From: Paramecium pentaurelia
Taxonomy: Eukaryota > Ciliophora > Oligohymenophorea > Peniculida > Parameciidae
Length of the DNA: 64,000 bases
Direction: 5' to 3'
NCBI GenBank assembly: GCA_905183005.1
Contig: CAJJDO010000049.1
Coordinates: forward strand, 249,856 to 313,855
Notes under the pieces: generated by a model
Seen by the model: only the letters and a program-made list of their open reading frames with translations
Told to the model about the DNA's origin: nothing
The model's database searches: none
Position numbers and translations under genes: made by a program
Shown here: positions 25,901-36,969 of the stretch, in pieces
Layout of the letters: each line of letters begins with the position of its first letter
Position numbering within the stretch: the first letter of the stretch is position 1

Positions 25901-26999
25901 TGATAAATGTTCCAATTTTTCTGAATAAAGTTGTTTTTAAGGAACAGATGGTAGGTGTGTATATACACCTGATTCATTAAATGGATAAAGTAAATGTAAA
26001 GTATATGATGGATGTAAATCTGCTTTTTTTAATACTCATATTTAATGTTAACTTGTTGATCCTACTTGTACAACTGATGAAGTTAGTTGTGTTGATTTAT
26101 AAGATTGTACTTCATATACTAAATAAAGTACTTGTAATATTGATCAAAAAAGAAATAAATGCTATTATGATGAGAAAGAAAAGAAATGTGTTCAATTAGA
26201 ATGTAAACATGTAACTCTAACAACACATTAAGAATGCTATGATAGTTTATCAACTTGCACTACAGATAATACTAAATGTATTAATATGGGTAAATGTGAA
26301 ACATATGCTAAAGAATATTGCAATACTTCATTAGGTACAGATGGTAGATGTTTATATGATCCAAATATTACCAAATGTCGTATTGCATAATGCACAGAAT
26401 TAAATAATAATTGTTCTTAAATAACTAATTGTGTTGACAGTGGTATTGGCTGTGTTATTAAAGCAACTTGTGATAAATATTAAACTGCAATTGCATGTTC
26501 ATAAGGAGGAACTAATGGTTTATGTGTATGGTATTTAAACAATGGAGAAGGAGCTTGTAAACTAATGTCTTCCTGTTCTGATGGCTCATCAAATAAAGAA
26601 GCTTGTTTATTAAAATCATGGAATTGTTAATGGACTGAAACATCATCTCAAACTGCCTGTGCTTAACACACTTGCTCATCTAAATTTAAAGAAACAGGAG
26701 TATGCTAACCTATTCTAGATTTTGAATAAAAAAATTATGAATTATGTGCTTTGACAAGTTCCTAATGTATTTCAATGGAATTTGCATCATTAACCGAAAG
26801 TAATTGCTTCTCAGCCACAGCTTATACCTACACTTGGGATTCTGCTAATTCTATATGTTTAAAATGTGGAACAACTTTTACAAACAACTCTAATAATCAA
26901 AATAATAATTCTGATAACTAAACCAATTAAACAGATTCTAACAATCATTCCCCTATATTATTTACATTCATCATAATGATTATTAGTATATATATATGA
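22986..26999 (+). CDS. Cysteine-rich GPI-anchored surface antigen (immobilization-antigen type)
   Basis: Single intron-free frame, 1,337 residues. It starts with a signal peptide (MKIIVILLLFLISFVFAG) and ends in a hydrophobic tail (PILFTFIIMIISIYI) after a Ser/Thr/Asn-rich hinge, the layout of a GPI-anchored protein. In between, Cys recurs in a repeating pattern with C-x-W blocks such as CFWDNGTCKEKTC, CYWNGTSCVNMTC, CLWIDNKCVQKTC and CAWINNKCVNFGC, roughly every 60-80 residues, as in Paramecium surface antigens. About 15-20 degenerate repeats are present; no tandem central repeats identical at the DNA level. Likely coats cell and cilia; a member of the serotype or antigen-like family, but which one cannot be said. 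Its stop lies 3 nt from the stop of the MORN gene on the other strand. Confidence 0.92.
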
Positions 27000-27002
27000 A
27001 TT

Positions 27003-27953
27003 TCATAAATCTTCCAAATTAAGTATATCAAAGTTCTCCTTTTATACTTCTTACTAATTATCATACCATTTCAACAGCTTTCCTTCTTGCCATTCACCAA
27101 ATCTTGTTTACCCATTTTCTAATACTACCTTACCCTTCCCATTAGGCTTAGATGACTTAAAACTACCCTCATAACTCCTTCCATCTAATATATTCTTGAA
27201 TCTTATACTTCCCCACTTGAATATTCCATACCCATTTGGAGCATCTTTATTAAATAAGCCTAGATATTAACAACCATTGGCCCATTTCATCTATCCTTAT
27301 CCACACATATAATCTTCAAACCACTCCCCCTAATATTCCTTACCATTCTTCCAAATTTGTACTCCTTAACCATGTCGCTTATTATTTATCCATAATCCTG
27401 TATATTATGAACCATCACTCCATTTATATGTACCCTATCCTTATTTTATACCTTCATAAAAATATCCTTCATAGCTACTTCCATCCTCCCAAGTTTCAAT
27501 TCCAAATCCTTATTATAGATCATCTTTCCATTACCCTTCGTACTTACCTCCATTCTAAGATTAAAAAGTTCCTTAACCATTCTATTTATCATTCTCCCAT
27601 TCTCCTTCATAATAATCACCATCTGGATATATAAATTTGCCCTATCCATTTGCTTTATTATTTTTCCATTCCCCTTAATATTCAGAACCATCTGGCCATT
27701 TCAATATTCCATAACCTTCCCTCTTATTGCCAATCCAATCTCCCAAGTACACTCCTCCACTCTTTAAAGTCACAGCTAACTACTTTGTTCTCTCTTAAGT
27801 TTTTGTGGCTTGACTGGAATCCATCCCTTTTTACTTCTTCTTGTAATTGTACTTAATATTAATTTATCGAGCATCAAGACGTTTCGATTCTACATCATCA
27901 CATGGTTCCATATCTTCGGGATACTAGTAATTGTTACAACACTATGCTCCCAT
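27003..27953 (-). CDS. MORN-repeat protein with acylation-type N-terminus
   Basis: Intron-free frame, 316 residues. Starts MGAQCCNNYQYPED: Gly2 plus Cys5/Cys6 fits N-myristoylation with palmitoylation. From about residue 65 to 290 there are nine or ten MORN repeats with the YxGxW..GxxxGxG pattern (YQGEWKNNKANGQGKF, YEGEWENDKQNGQGTF, YTGLWINNKRHGQG and so on). MORN repeats bind membranes or act as scaffolds in ciliate and apicomplexan cortex. C-terminus is short and charged. Predicted membrane-anchored cortical scaffold. Converges with the surface antigen gene with 3 nt between stops. Confidence 0.93.
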
Positions 27954-28123
27954 TAAATATAAAAAATATAAAATGAATTAAGACGGATTCGAATATTTTG
28001 ATGAAGGTAATCATTGACTAAATTTATTAAATAGATATTATAAGTAGTAGGCCCTTGGAACATTTTCACTAAGTGAATCAATCTCCTCAATAAAAGAATT
28101 TCAATTTTCTAGTTGTTTAAAAA

Positions 28124-29037
28124 ATGAATGTAGAAGGACCTAGTATAATGTAAAAATACTTAGTTGAGCCACTATAACATGTTGGTTAGACAGCAGTTGA
28201 AGTAGAATTTTAATAAATATACAATAGGGTACAAAAAATGCTCTATTCTAACTCCCATAATGGTTTAAATGGGGAGCATCGGAATTATTCAATAAATTAT
28301 CATCTACTTTACATAAAACTCTAGAATCAAAACAACCTCAATAAGAGTAGAACTAATAAATACAACCAAATCCACCTTAAGAAGATAATATAGATGAAAT
28401 TCCTATTGTTTTTGTTGTTCCAAAGGAAGTTATGGAAGGACCAATCGCTGATAGATTAAGATGGATTGATAAACACAGAGATAACTGTGAAGTTTTCATT
28501 CCTTTCGAAAAACCATTAAAGTATGAATTATTTATTCATAAAGATTGGAAAATTTTAATGGGATACAAAGTTCTTCATCATCTTCAAGTAGTCCTGATGA
28601 TTGTGATTTTTAAGTTAGAAGAATTTCATAAGAATTTAGATCTGAATATTCTGCGTCTGAATTATTTCCATCTACATAAAGTATGAAATCAAAATTGATG
28701 TAATCAAACAAAAGATTTATCATGTCTTAAGATGATTATAAATTATTAACTTAATAGAATAATGAAAATTAAAATTAAACTGAACCTTAAAATATTATAC
28801 TTTATCCCTTTTTAGGTGATTTGATTCCAAAAGAATAAGTATTAGAACAAATTAAATAATACTAATTTTAATAATCAACTTTTACTGTTATTTAACCAGA
28901 TATGGAATAAATATAAACCTAATAAATTCCATAATAGAATTAATATGATCAATAAGATCAAAATAAATAAAATTAATTTGTTCCTCTATCGTTAAATGGA
29001 ATAAAATTTGAAGAGAATGATTGGAAATTAAAATAAC

Positions 29038-29068
<31 letters not shown>

Positions 29069-29126
29069 TAAATTAATATAAGAATAAGATTAAGAATAAT
29101 AATTAGAGGCTATGTTAGAAGTTTGA
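28124..29126 (+). CDS. Gln-rich hypothetical protein with polyQ tract
   Basis: Introns 28202-28227 (26 bp) and 28521-28543 (23 bp); 317 residues. N-terminal half is the best-folded part: FKWGASELFNKLSSTLH, then PIVFVVPKEV, GPIADRLRWIDKH and CEVFIPFEKPLK. A Ser run follows (near 28572-28594), then long Gln/Asn-rich low-complexity sequence ending in 11 consecutive Gln at 29034-29066. No family recognised. The Gln-rich half may be a condensate-forming or protein-binding tail. The second intron is supported because unspliced reading leaves the good frame and hits TGA. Confidence 0.8.
29034..29066 (+). repeat. Coding polyQ run made of TAA triplets
   Basis: Eleven Gln codons in a row, ten of them TAA and one CAA, inside the Gln-rich gene. 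The DNA is a TAA microsatellite, so slippage would change polyQ length. Confidence 0.9.
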
Positions 29127-29328
29127 TTATTCTTATTTTTTTAACTATAGATGATAAAAAATTTTAAAAACTAAAAATTTTGTATAATATCATCAAATTT
29201 TTGTTATATATTTGAATTAATAGAATTTCATTAAAATTGAGAAAAGTTCTTTTATAATTTTAGCAAAAAATAAATAATCTTGATAAATAAACTTTATAAT
29301 GATATTATGAATTTTGAATTTTTATAAT

Positions 29329-30200
29329 TCATTCATTTTCCATATCCATCTCTTAATCAATCAAATTTAATGCAAACTTTTAGGCATCAATTATTTCTTA
29401 TAAAGACCATGGAATCTTACATTTTGAATTTTTCAAAATAGACTACTCCATTTTCAATCTTATAAAATTTCTAAAATATTCTTCATCATCATTTTTAGCA
29501 CTATTCATCTAATAATCTTTTAAAGCTTCCTAATACATTCTAGAACAAAACTTTATAAATTTTGATAGCTTGTAACTCATTTCTTCTTGAACTTCTCTGA
29601 CGAAATGATTTAGAACATAATCTTTGATTTCCGATCTAAAACTTTACGATTTTAATATTGTTCTTATGTAGGGCTAGTTGAATGATTTAAAGCCTGATTA
29701 ATAAGTTATGATCCCTATTTACATTTTTCTTTAATAGTAATAGACACTTACTTTTAAGGGTGAATAAAATATGTCAGATGTTTATTCATTTTCAAAGAGA
29801 GCTCTTTGAAATGATTCTCGTAAAAATCAATTTATTATTGATTTTACTTCTTTTTTTTGGCAATTTTCAATTAATTCTAATAAAACTTCTGTTCTGCTTT
29901 CTTGAAACCTTTCTTGAATACTAGTTTTTATTTCTCTTCAACTCTTTTGTTGTTTAAGGCAGATTTTTAGGTGTACATTTCATATGTTAGTCTTTCTTCA
30001 TCATTCAATTTTTATAGCTCTTAGTCTGTAGAAGGAAGTCCTTATTAAGCATAATTGAGTTAATAAAAAAGAGGGTTATTTTTCATCTATTCATATATAT
30101 CTGGATTATGACCATTTTTCTCTATTTAAGATAACATCGCTTGTGATTCTTCATCTGGTGTATCTATAAATTAAGGTGTAATTTTTGATACTTAATCCAT
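29329..30200 (-). CDS. Hypothetical helical protein, 282 residues
   Basis: One intron (29729-29751, 23 bp). Starts MDQVSKITPQFIDTPDEE. The N-terminal third is acidic, then comes a strongly basic helix (KQKLVFKKGFKKAEQKFYQ and KIAKKKK), then a mixed helical C-terminus with FVREVQEEMSYKLSKF and YFRNFIRLKMEQS, ending MDMENE. No recognised domain, signal peptide or membrane segment. The intron is needed to link two open frames with the same composition. Function unknown. Confidence 0.78.
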
Positions 30201-31271
30201 TTTTTTTTATTATATTATTTGCATTTAATATTTGCAGATTAATTTAAAAGTCTAGATATTCTTTTATAAGTTATATTGTATCAATCAGAATTCTATACTT
30301 AAAATATGAAATTCACAATCAATTGAATATACACTGTACAATTTATACAATAATTTAATAAACGAATTCTGTAAAACTATAATAGAGAATTCTAAATTTA
30401 TGATTATACTACTATATGTTAATAAAGTTAATTGTATAACTAAAATTATTTAAAATTTTAGACAAGTAAAATTTCTTGAATAAAAAGAAAGAAAAAATAA
30501 AACAGTCAATCATTTTAAATTAAATTGTTTATGTAGAATTGAATAATGAAAATAGTTTAAGTCAATATTAATAAACTAAATTTATATATAAAGAATATAA
30601 AATTAACAATGAAATTAAGTAATTATTATTCTTTATTAATAGTTAGATTAAGTTACTAATAAATTTGTTTAAATAATTTTAAACTGAATTAAAAATAATT
30701 TAAGATGAAATCATTAATTTCATAACTTTTTAAGATAATTAAATAAAGAGTATAAATTATATTTAATAAATATCTTTCAGTCAATAATTATATTTATACT
30801 CTATATTTATTCCATTTGTTAATGATAAATGAATATTATACCCAAACAATTTTATTTGTAATTTTCTAAAAGAGATAGCAAGAACCAACTTGAATGTATT
30901 CTAATTTTGGTTGACTAAGATATTAGTTAAGGGAAACGTTTTCAAATTTATGATTTTGTTATTATTTAAAAGCTTATTATGTTTCACCCAAAAGCGAAAC
31001 ATAAATTGAATTAATTATCCATTTTAATTTGATTTATAAATAAAATAGGTTTTTATTAATCAGCAATATTTTTTAATATTTTGAGTTTGGATTTGTAATT
31101 TATTAAAATCAAATTTAAAAGAGAATCATAAAGATTTGAAATAATTTCATTTTCTCCTTTGATTTGCAAAATTTGAAATGTAACTACTAAGTAAAAAAAA
31201 TAAATGAATGCATTAATCAATTTTTGTATTATATTAATATTTAACAGTTAATATATATATATATATATAAA
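30201..31271. other. Intergenic, about 1.1 kb, very AT-rich
   Basis: Between the start of one minus-strand gene and the stop of the next. Contains short homopolymers and an (AT)n run at about 31251-31269. No supported gene on either strand. Confidence 0.6.
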
Positions 31272-31861
31272 TCATAGCATTTATCTAATTTCACAAAGTT
31301 ATCCCCTAAAATCTTCACTCATTTTATCAAGTGCATTTTTGATAGTTTAATTCACAACAATCAATAATTAGTCATTAAATTCTGCATTTGGATCAGTTCC
31401 CAATTTATCATCAATACTACGAACAATTTATTAAGATCCTTCTTTCAATTTTGCTTCATACCACCTACTGATAGTATTAAATTTTACCTATATAAACAAT
31501 TAATAGATGATTCTAGATCCTTAATTCTTTAATCTACCTATTACACCTCTAATTAAGGTTTTTAAGGCATAGATTCTATTTCTCTTAATTTTCTTTCAGC
31601 ACATCTTTCCTATATAATATTATGAATATTGAATACAAGTCTTCCTTATTTTTATTCATTGATATCTTGTTTTTTTTATACTTATTTAACATTTGCTTCT
31701 GTTCTTTGTATTGATGGAATGTATTCAATCATTTGTAATAGAGGGAGTAGTGCATCTTATTATAAACTTACTCTATTTAAATCAGCTATAAAATAATTGT
31801 TATATTGAATACATTCAAATTTATCTGTTCTTGCTTCAATTGATTAGTCTAGATCACTCAT
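31272..31861 (-). CDS. Hypothetical coiled-coil-like protein, about 188 residues
   Basis: One intron whose 3' end is ambiguous: 31465-31487 (23 bp) or ending one AG earlier (20 bp); both keep frame. Starts MSDLDQSIEARTDKFEC. Sequence is helical and polar (DALLPLLQMIEYIPS, QRIKDLESSINCLY, QTIKNALDKMSEDF). No domain recognised, no membrane segment. TGA at 31272-31274 lies directly beside the (AT)n run. Confidence 0.75.
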
Positions 31862-33531
31862 TTTAACGGATTAATTGATATTTTATATTATTTATATTAT
31901 TATTATTTAAATCAATTGAATTTGAGAATGCCTAATAATAATAATAACACTATTATGATGACTATTCCTATTTTTATGAATTTATCATTTTTTTCTTCTA
32001 ATATTGGTTAGAAATTATTTATATTTTATTCTTATATTTTTTGTTTGGATTCCATAATAACCGGTCTTTATATTAGTTAATCAGTTTAAAAATGTATTGG
32101 TTTATCAAATTCGGATACTCTTATATCTGAATGCATATTAGGATTAGATAATATTTATGGTTTTAGATTAAATAATGAATTTTTTTGAATGTTAATTGGG
32201 ATTTATTTTTATTAAAAAATTCTCTCCTTTTATCTACTGTTGGTTCTAGATATTCAATATTAATAAATACAATGAATTATAAGAAGATTATTATAATGAA
32301 CTTGAATAAAAAGATGTCTATGTATTGGTTATTGGACTAACTGATTTTGATAACTAAGACATATAAATATTTGACTAAGGATAGTAATCATCAAACTATT
32401 CATTGTAATACTTACAATGGGTTTTTTTATTTGCATTCTTTATGAGTAATTCATAGGATAGTTATTAAATATTATTAATATTTTATTAACTAAAACTAAT
32501 TGAATTTATATAATTATATGAGAGAATCGTTATATTAATTATATTATTAAATATCCCTTTTTTTAGCATGTAATGGTGTAAATTATTGAGATGAAAAAAT
32601 AAGGACAAGACTATCTGTTATATTTAATATCAAGGAAGATCTAAAATATGAAGGTATTTTAAATCTAATCATTCTGGAAAAATCAAATATTTTGAAAATC
32701 CAAAAAAAAAGACGAAGTATTCATTAAACCAAGGTTAGCTCAATAATAAATGTTATTTACTTAAGAAATCAAGTCTAATTTAATTGTTTTTTTTTTAATA
32801 TAATAGTTGAAAATTATAAAAGTTGGAACTTTGTACATGAAAAATAGTTTATTTTTTAATAGAAAATTGATATAGCCATAAAAGAGAGGAAATTTATTTA
32901 ATAATCAGTTGTTTTTACAAAATTCACTACTCCCTTTATTAATCTAATGAAAACAAAAATAATTTTTGCATAATTCTATTATAATAATCATTCTAGCTTC
33001 AATTAAAGAATATCATCAAATGATGGAACGGTTATTAGTATAAAAGTAAATAAAGTACTTGAAATTGAGAATCTCATCAAAATTGATAAATGAAACACTC
33101 ATCAGTAATAATTTATAAGATAAATAGAAAATCATTAAAATAATTAGAGATGCTGAATATAGATAAAGAATTTAATATTCAAACACTAATCTCTTCTTTT
33201 TTTCAGAAAATATTAAATTATTTATATGATTATCATTTAGGAATGCCTTTCAGAAAGATCTTAATTAGAGTATCTAATTATTTTTGAATAGAAGTTAAAC
33301 TAAGATACAAAATTTTAGATTTTAGATCTTGTTTAAAAGTGTCACTTTAATTCATTTAAATAATAAAGGTGATTTCAAGTTTTATTTTTTAATTCAATTC
33401 ATAAAAGAGATATTAGTGTAATACTAATAACAAGTTTATAATACAATTACTAAATAGAAATTATTGATATATACAATATTTAAGGATGAGTGATAGAATA
33501 TAAAAATATTATTAAAAATATTAAATATAAA
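31862..33531. other. Gene-poor stretch with scattered open frames
   Basis: Several plus-strand frames of 60-110 codons are open (from ATG 31930; about 32270-32590; from ATG 33022 to a TGA near 33225; about 33230-33360). Some read like protein, for example SSKLINETLISNN near 33080 and SERSQLEYLIIFEQKL near 33250. I could not join them with GT..AG introns into one gene, and no family is recognised. Either a fast-evolving or decayed gene, or chance frames. Confidence 0.3.
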
Positions 33532-33804
33532 ATGAATAATGATATAAAGAAATTATACTGCCGATTTGTTACAGGAATGACTGTAGAATTGGATATAAAA
33601 CCAGAAACAAAAACTGTATAATAATTAAAGAATCAACTTGCTGAAATTATTAATTTAACTGCGGATAGACTATATATTGGATTTGAAACAACACTTTTGG
33701 AGGATAATGAATATCTTGGGAACAAAGGAATAACAGATTGTGACACTGTTCATGTGATTACCTCTTAATTGACTGAAAAAATATGTTATAGAAATAAAAA
33801 ATGA
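33532..33804 (+). CDS. Small ubiquitin-like domain protein
   Basis: Intron-free, 90 residues. Begins MNNDIKKLYCRF. The pattern matches a beta-grasp ubiquitin-like fold: a first strand pair (YCRFVTGMTVELDIKP), a helix start at TVQQLKNQLAEI, then LYIGFETTLLEDNEYLGNKGI and TVHVIT near the end, comparable to ubiquitin's [21 protein letters not shown] region. It lacks a C-terminal Gly-Gly, so conjugation like ubiquitin is unlikely. The whole protein is little more than the domain. Partner and role unknown. Confidence 0.72.
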
Positions 33805-34007
33805 GATAATGATATCCATTCAGATATATTCATTATATTTGTATAATTTAATTCGTATAAATGGATTCTAATAGATATATACTTAGTCATTCCATAAAGG
33901 ATTCTAAATTAAGAATAATCATTATTTTGCAGTATGTATCAGATTTTTAATTTTCTTATTGTCTATTAAAAATCATCCTTAAATAATTTATATATAAAAA
34001 TTTATAA

Positions 34008-36629
34008 ATGGATCTATAGGATTAAATATTTCAAAAGGAAACTAATTTAGAAATATATACAAACAATCTATATAATTACGAAATATTTAAAAGAATTACA
34101 TGGTTTTTAAGCTTATAGGATGTATTAAGTTTGGGAGCAACTTCCCGTATTTTAAATGAATTTGTCGAAGTTTCATATTAAATATATATAGATAGAAACA
34201 TTATTAATTCTTTGCAGAGAATTACTATAAATAATTTCTTAAAGATTAACTTGAAATAGCTCTTGAAATTTATTATCCTGATAATATTTAAAGAAATAAA
34301 ATTCGTTTAAGTAATTTTGATATTTGTTCTCTCGATTGGAAACTTCAATATAAAAAGATGTTATAATAGAAGTAAGATAATTAAATAAGTTGCAATAGAA
34401 AAACATTGAAAATTCCATTTTTACTTTGTGAATCAGTATTTCCAAAACCTATTTTAAAGAGAGAAACAATAGGATTGTATTGTGAATCAGAATTTTAAAT
34501 AATGCTTGCTTAGCGTTTGGAATTAGAATAAAAAGGGTTTGATAGATTGTTTAACTTTTAATTCATTTCAAATGAGGTATTTAAAATATGATTTAAATTA
34601 TAGCTAATGAACTAGTTAAAATAAAATAAACAATAAATAATAGATTTAATGTACGAAAAATTAAATAATAATAAGGAAATACTTAAATCAAGATTTTTAA
34701 AATTAAGATGGAATTTATAAAATGAATCTTATGAATTTGAAGAATAAATACCTCTAATTAAAGTAGAATCTTAAAATATGCAAATTGAAGAACAGTAAGA
34801 AGAAGTTTAATTTGATTAAATTTGCATTATTGATCTTTTAGAATAATTGTATAGTTCTGTTGAATGTTATTTGTAGGGATTATAAATGTATTTTTCTACA
34901 TTTATCACCATAAATTCTACAAATAGTGTAGATCTATTAAGTGAATATGTAATGTATTGGGAAGCATATAGTAATTCCATTTTAGATTTAAATGGCATAA
35001 TATATCCCTTAGAAAATATTGTGAATGAAATACATCAAAAGTGTTTTCCTCAATATCCCTAATATCCTAAATTTTCAGTTTGGAGAATAATGTGTTAATT
35101 GTGGATAAAACATGTAATATAATATTTTATTAAAGATAATTAGAAATGAATAATTTTAATAATTACTTTTAGAATGTTTTATAAGAACTATGTAAGCAGA
35201 AAGATAAAAGTAGTTTCTTAAAGAATTTGATCAAGGTGTTAATTAAGACTTAGGTTTTACTCCATCATTTTAAATTACTTATGAAATTTATGATAATTTT
35301 TTACTTAAATAAAAAAATAGCATAAAAGATTAATTTCAGATTGAATCTTATCATAAATTTTATACAGAAATAGTAGATTTATTAAAAAATTTTAATAAAT
35401 CAATATAAGATATTTCAATTAATGAAGTATATTATTTTTTGATAAAATAATATTAGGTATCTGTTCATTGGATTGGTCATTTGGATTGTTGTTATGAAGA
35501 ATTTTATGAGTAATTAAGTGAGAGAGTTTAACATGAAACAAGTTTATACTATGATGAAACTAAATAAGTTTTTGGATCTAATGTAGCTTCTTATATAGAA
35601 TTTATGAATTTTGATAAAGAGTAAAAAATATTTATTATTATTTTAGATTTTTATCTCAATTTTTGTCAGAACCTATCATTTTTAAAATTGAAAATCTACA
35701 ACATGAACATATTTATACATATTTGTATTATTATCTAGAGCATTCTTATCTTTTAAGGTTTATTTAAACTCATAAAGATTAAATTTCTAATGCATATAAT
35801 ACACAAAAAACAATAACTCCAAAATAAGAAAGAACATCAGTTACATCATCAAATAATAATGAGCATTTAGATACTTAAGGTGATGCAATATTAAATGATG
35901 CTTAAAGATTTTTTAATTTTGCTTTAGAAAATAGTAATTTTGATTTAGATGAACTATTGATTAGCAAAAAAAATTAAAATCAACAAGAACCCTTATTAGA
36001 AGTGATTAAAGTAGCATTATCTCAAAAAAACCTTGAATAATAAATAATAGAATAAGATCAATTTGATTAATTTGATTAATTTTAATCTCAAGGTTATTTC
36101 GAATTAAATAGATAACCTAAAATACAAAGAACATATTCTAATAATAAATGTACATATAATTTAAATAATTATAGTAAATTCTGATTAGATAGAAGTTCCA
36201 GAAGAAATAATAAGATCTGCTAAACAATATCTATTAAATGATACTGAATTTTCCAAACTTTATCACATTTTCACTGATTATACTAAGCAATTTGAAAAAA
36301 CTTAGATCTAAGTAATTTAAAAAAATTAAGATATTGAATTATTAAATAATGATAGAGAAATTCCAAGAGTAATATTTTTTCTTATTTATTTTTCTAGGTT
36401 CTATAGGATTATCTTTCATACTTTTATTATGTATCCAAAAATATAACAAAATCTATACTAGAAGATAACAAAATTGAAAATGATGAAGATCTAGATGATC
36501 TTGAAATTCCCCCTGATCTCTCAAAGAATTCATCCAAATTAAAAAGTAGTATAATATTTATAATATTAAGAAAACTCTTTATATATGGAGGTTTATTATT
36601 CAGATGAGGAAGATGAGAATTAAGGATGA
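34008..36629 (+). CDS. F-box protein, 811 residues
   Basis: Seven introns (34164-34195, 34577-34603, 35114-35135, 35621-35646, 36150-36174, 36369-36397, 36546-36570; 22-32 bp). The N-terminus fits an F-box: ITWFLSLQDVLSLGATSRILNEF followed, after a 32-bp intron, by FFAENYYKQFLKD. F-box proteins bind Skp1 and bring substrates to SCF ubiquitin ligases. The long remainder is helical with low-complexity Asp/Gln stretches and an acidic end (YYSDEEDENQG). No WD, LRR or Kelch domain is recognised, so the substrate is unknown. An upstream in-frame ATG at 33861 exists but the stretch between reads like leader. Intron sum leaves the frame closed exactly at the TGA. Confidence 0.8.
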
Positions 36630-36969
36630 ATTCTAATAACAATGAATTTATTAATTTAATTTAGACTAACCATATTCTCATTATAAACTTCGAAATAAAT
36701 TATTAAAATATCTTAAAATATTTATATTTAAAGGATCAAATAAATCAATTTAGATTATTCTATAGCTTTATTTATCATTTAAATTCTAAATATTTATTTA
36801 AATAAAACAACAAATAATTTGATTGTCTAGAAAAAGAAATTAATTTATATTGTTCTAGAATCTTAAAATCAATATATTATTAACAAATTTTTAAATAATT
36901 TGATTCAGAAAAAAAATTAATATAAATTCGATACTCTAATTCATTAATATAGATATATATTATTTATAA
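36630..36969. other. Convergent intergenic gap
   Basis: AT-rich DNA between F-box and Cache-protein stops. Nothing recognised. Confidence 0.6.

Noticed and set aside
24538..26199. Series of Met/Leu/Val-rich plus-strand frames within the antigen gene
   Set aside because: Shifted frames of the Cys-rich gene; the real frame is continuous from 22986 to 26999.
27407..27856. Plus-strand frames opposite the MORN gene
   Set aside because: They are the complement of the MORN repeats; the minus strand has signature motifs and a complete frame.
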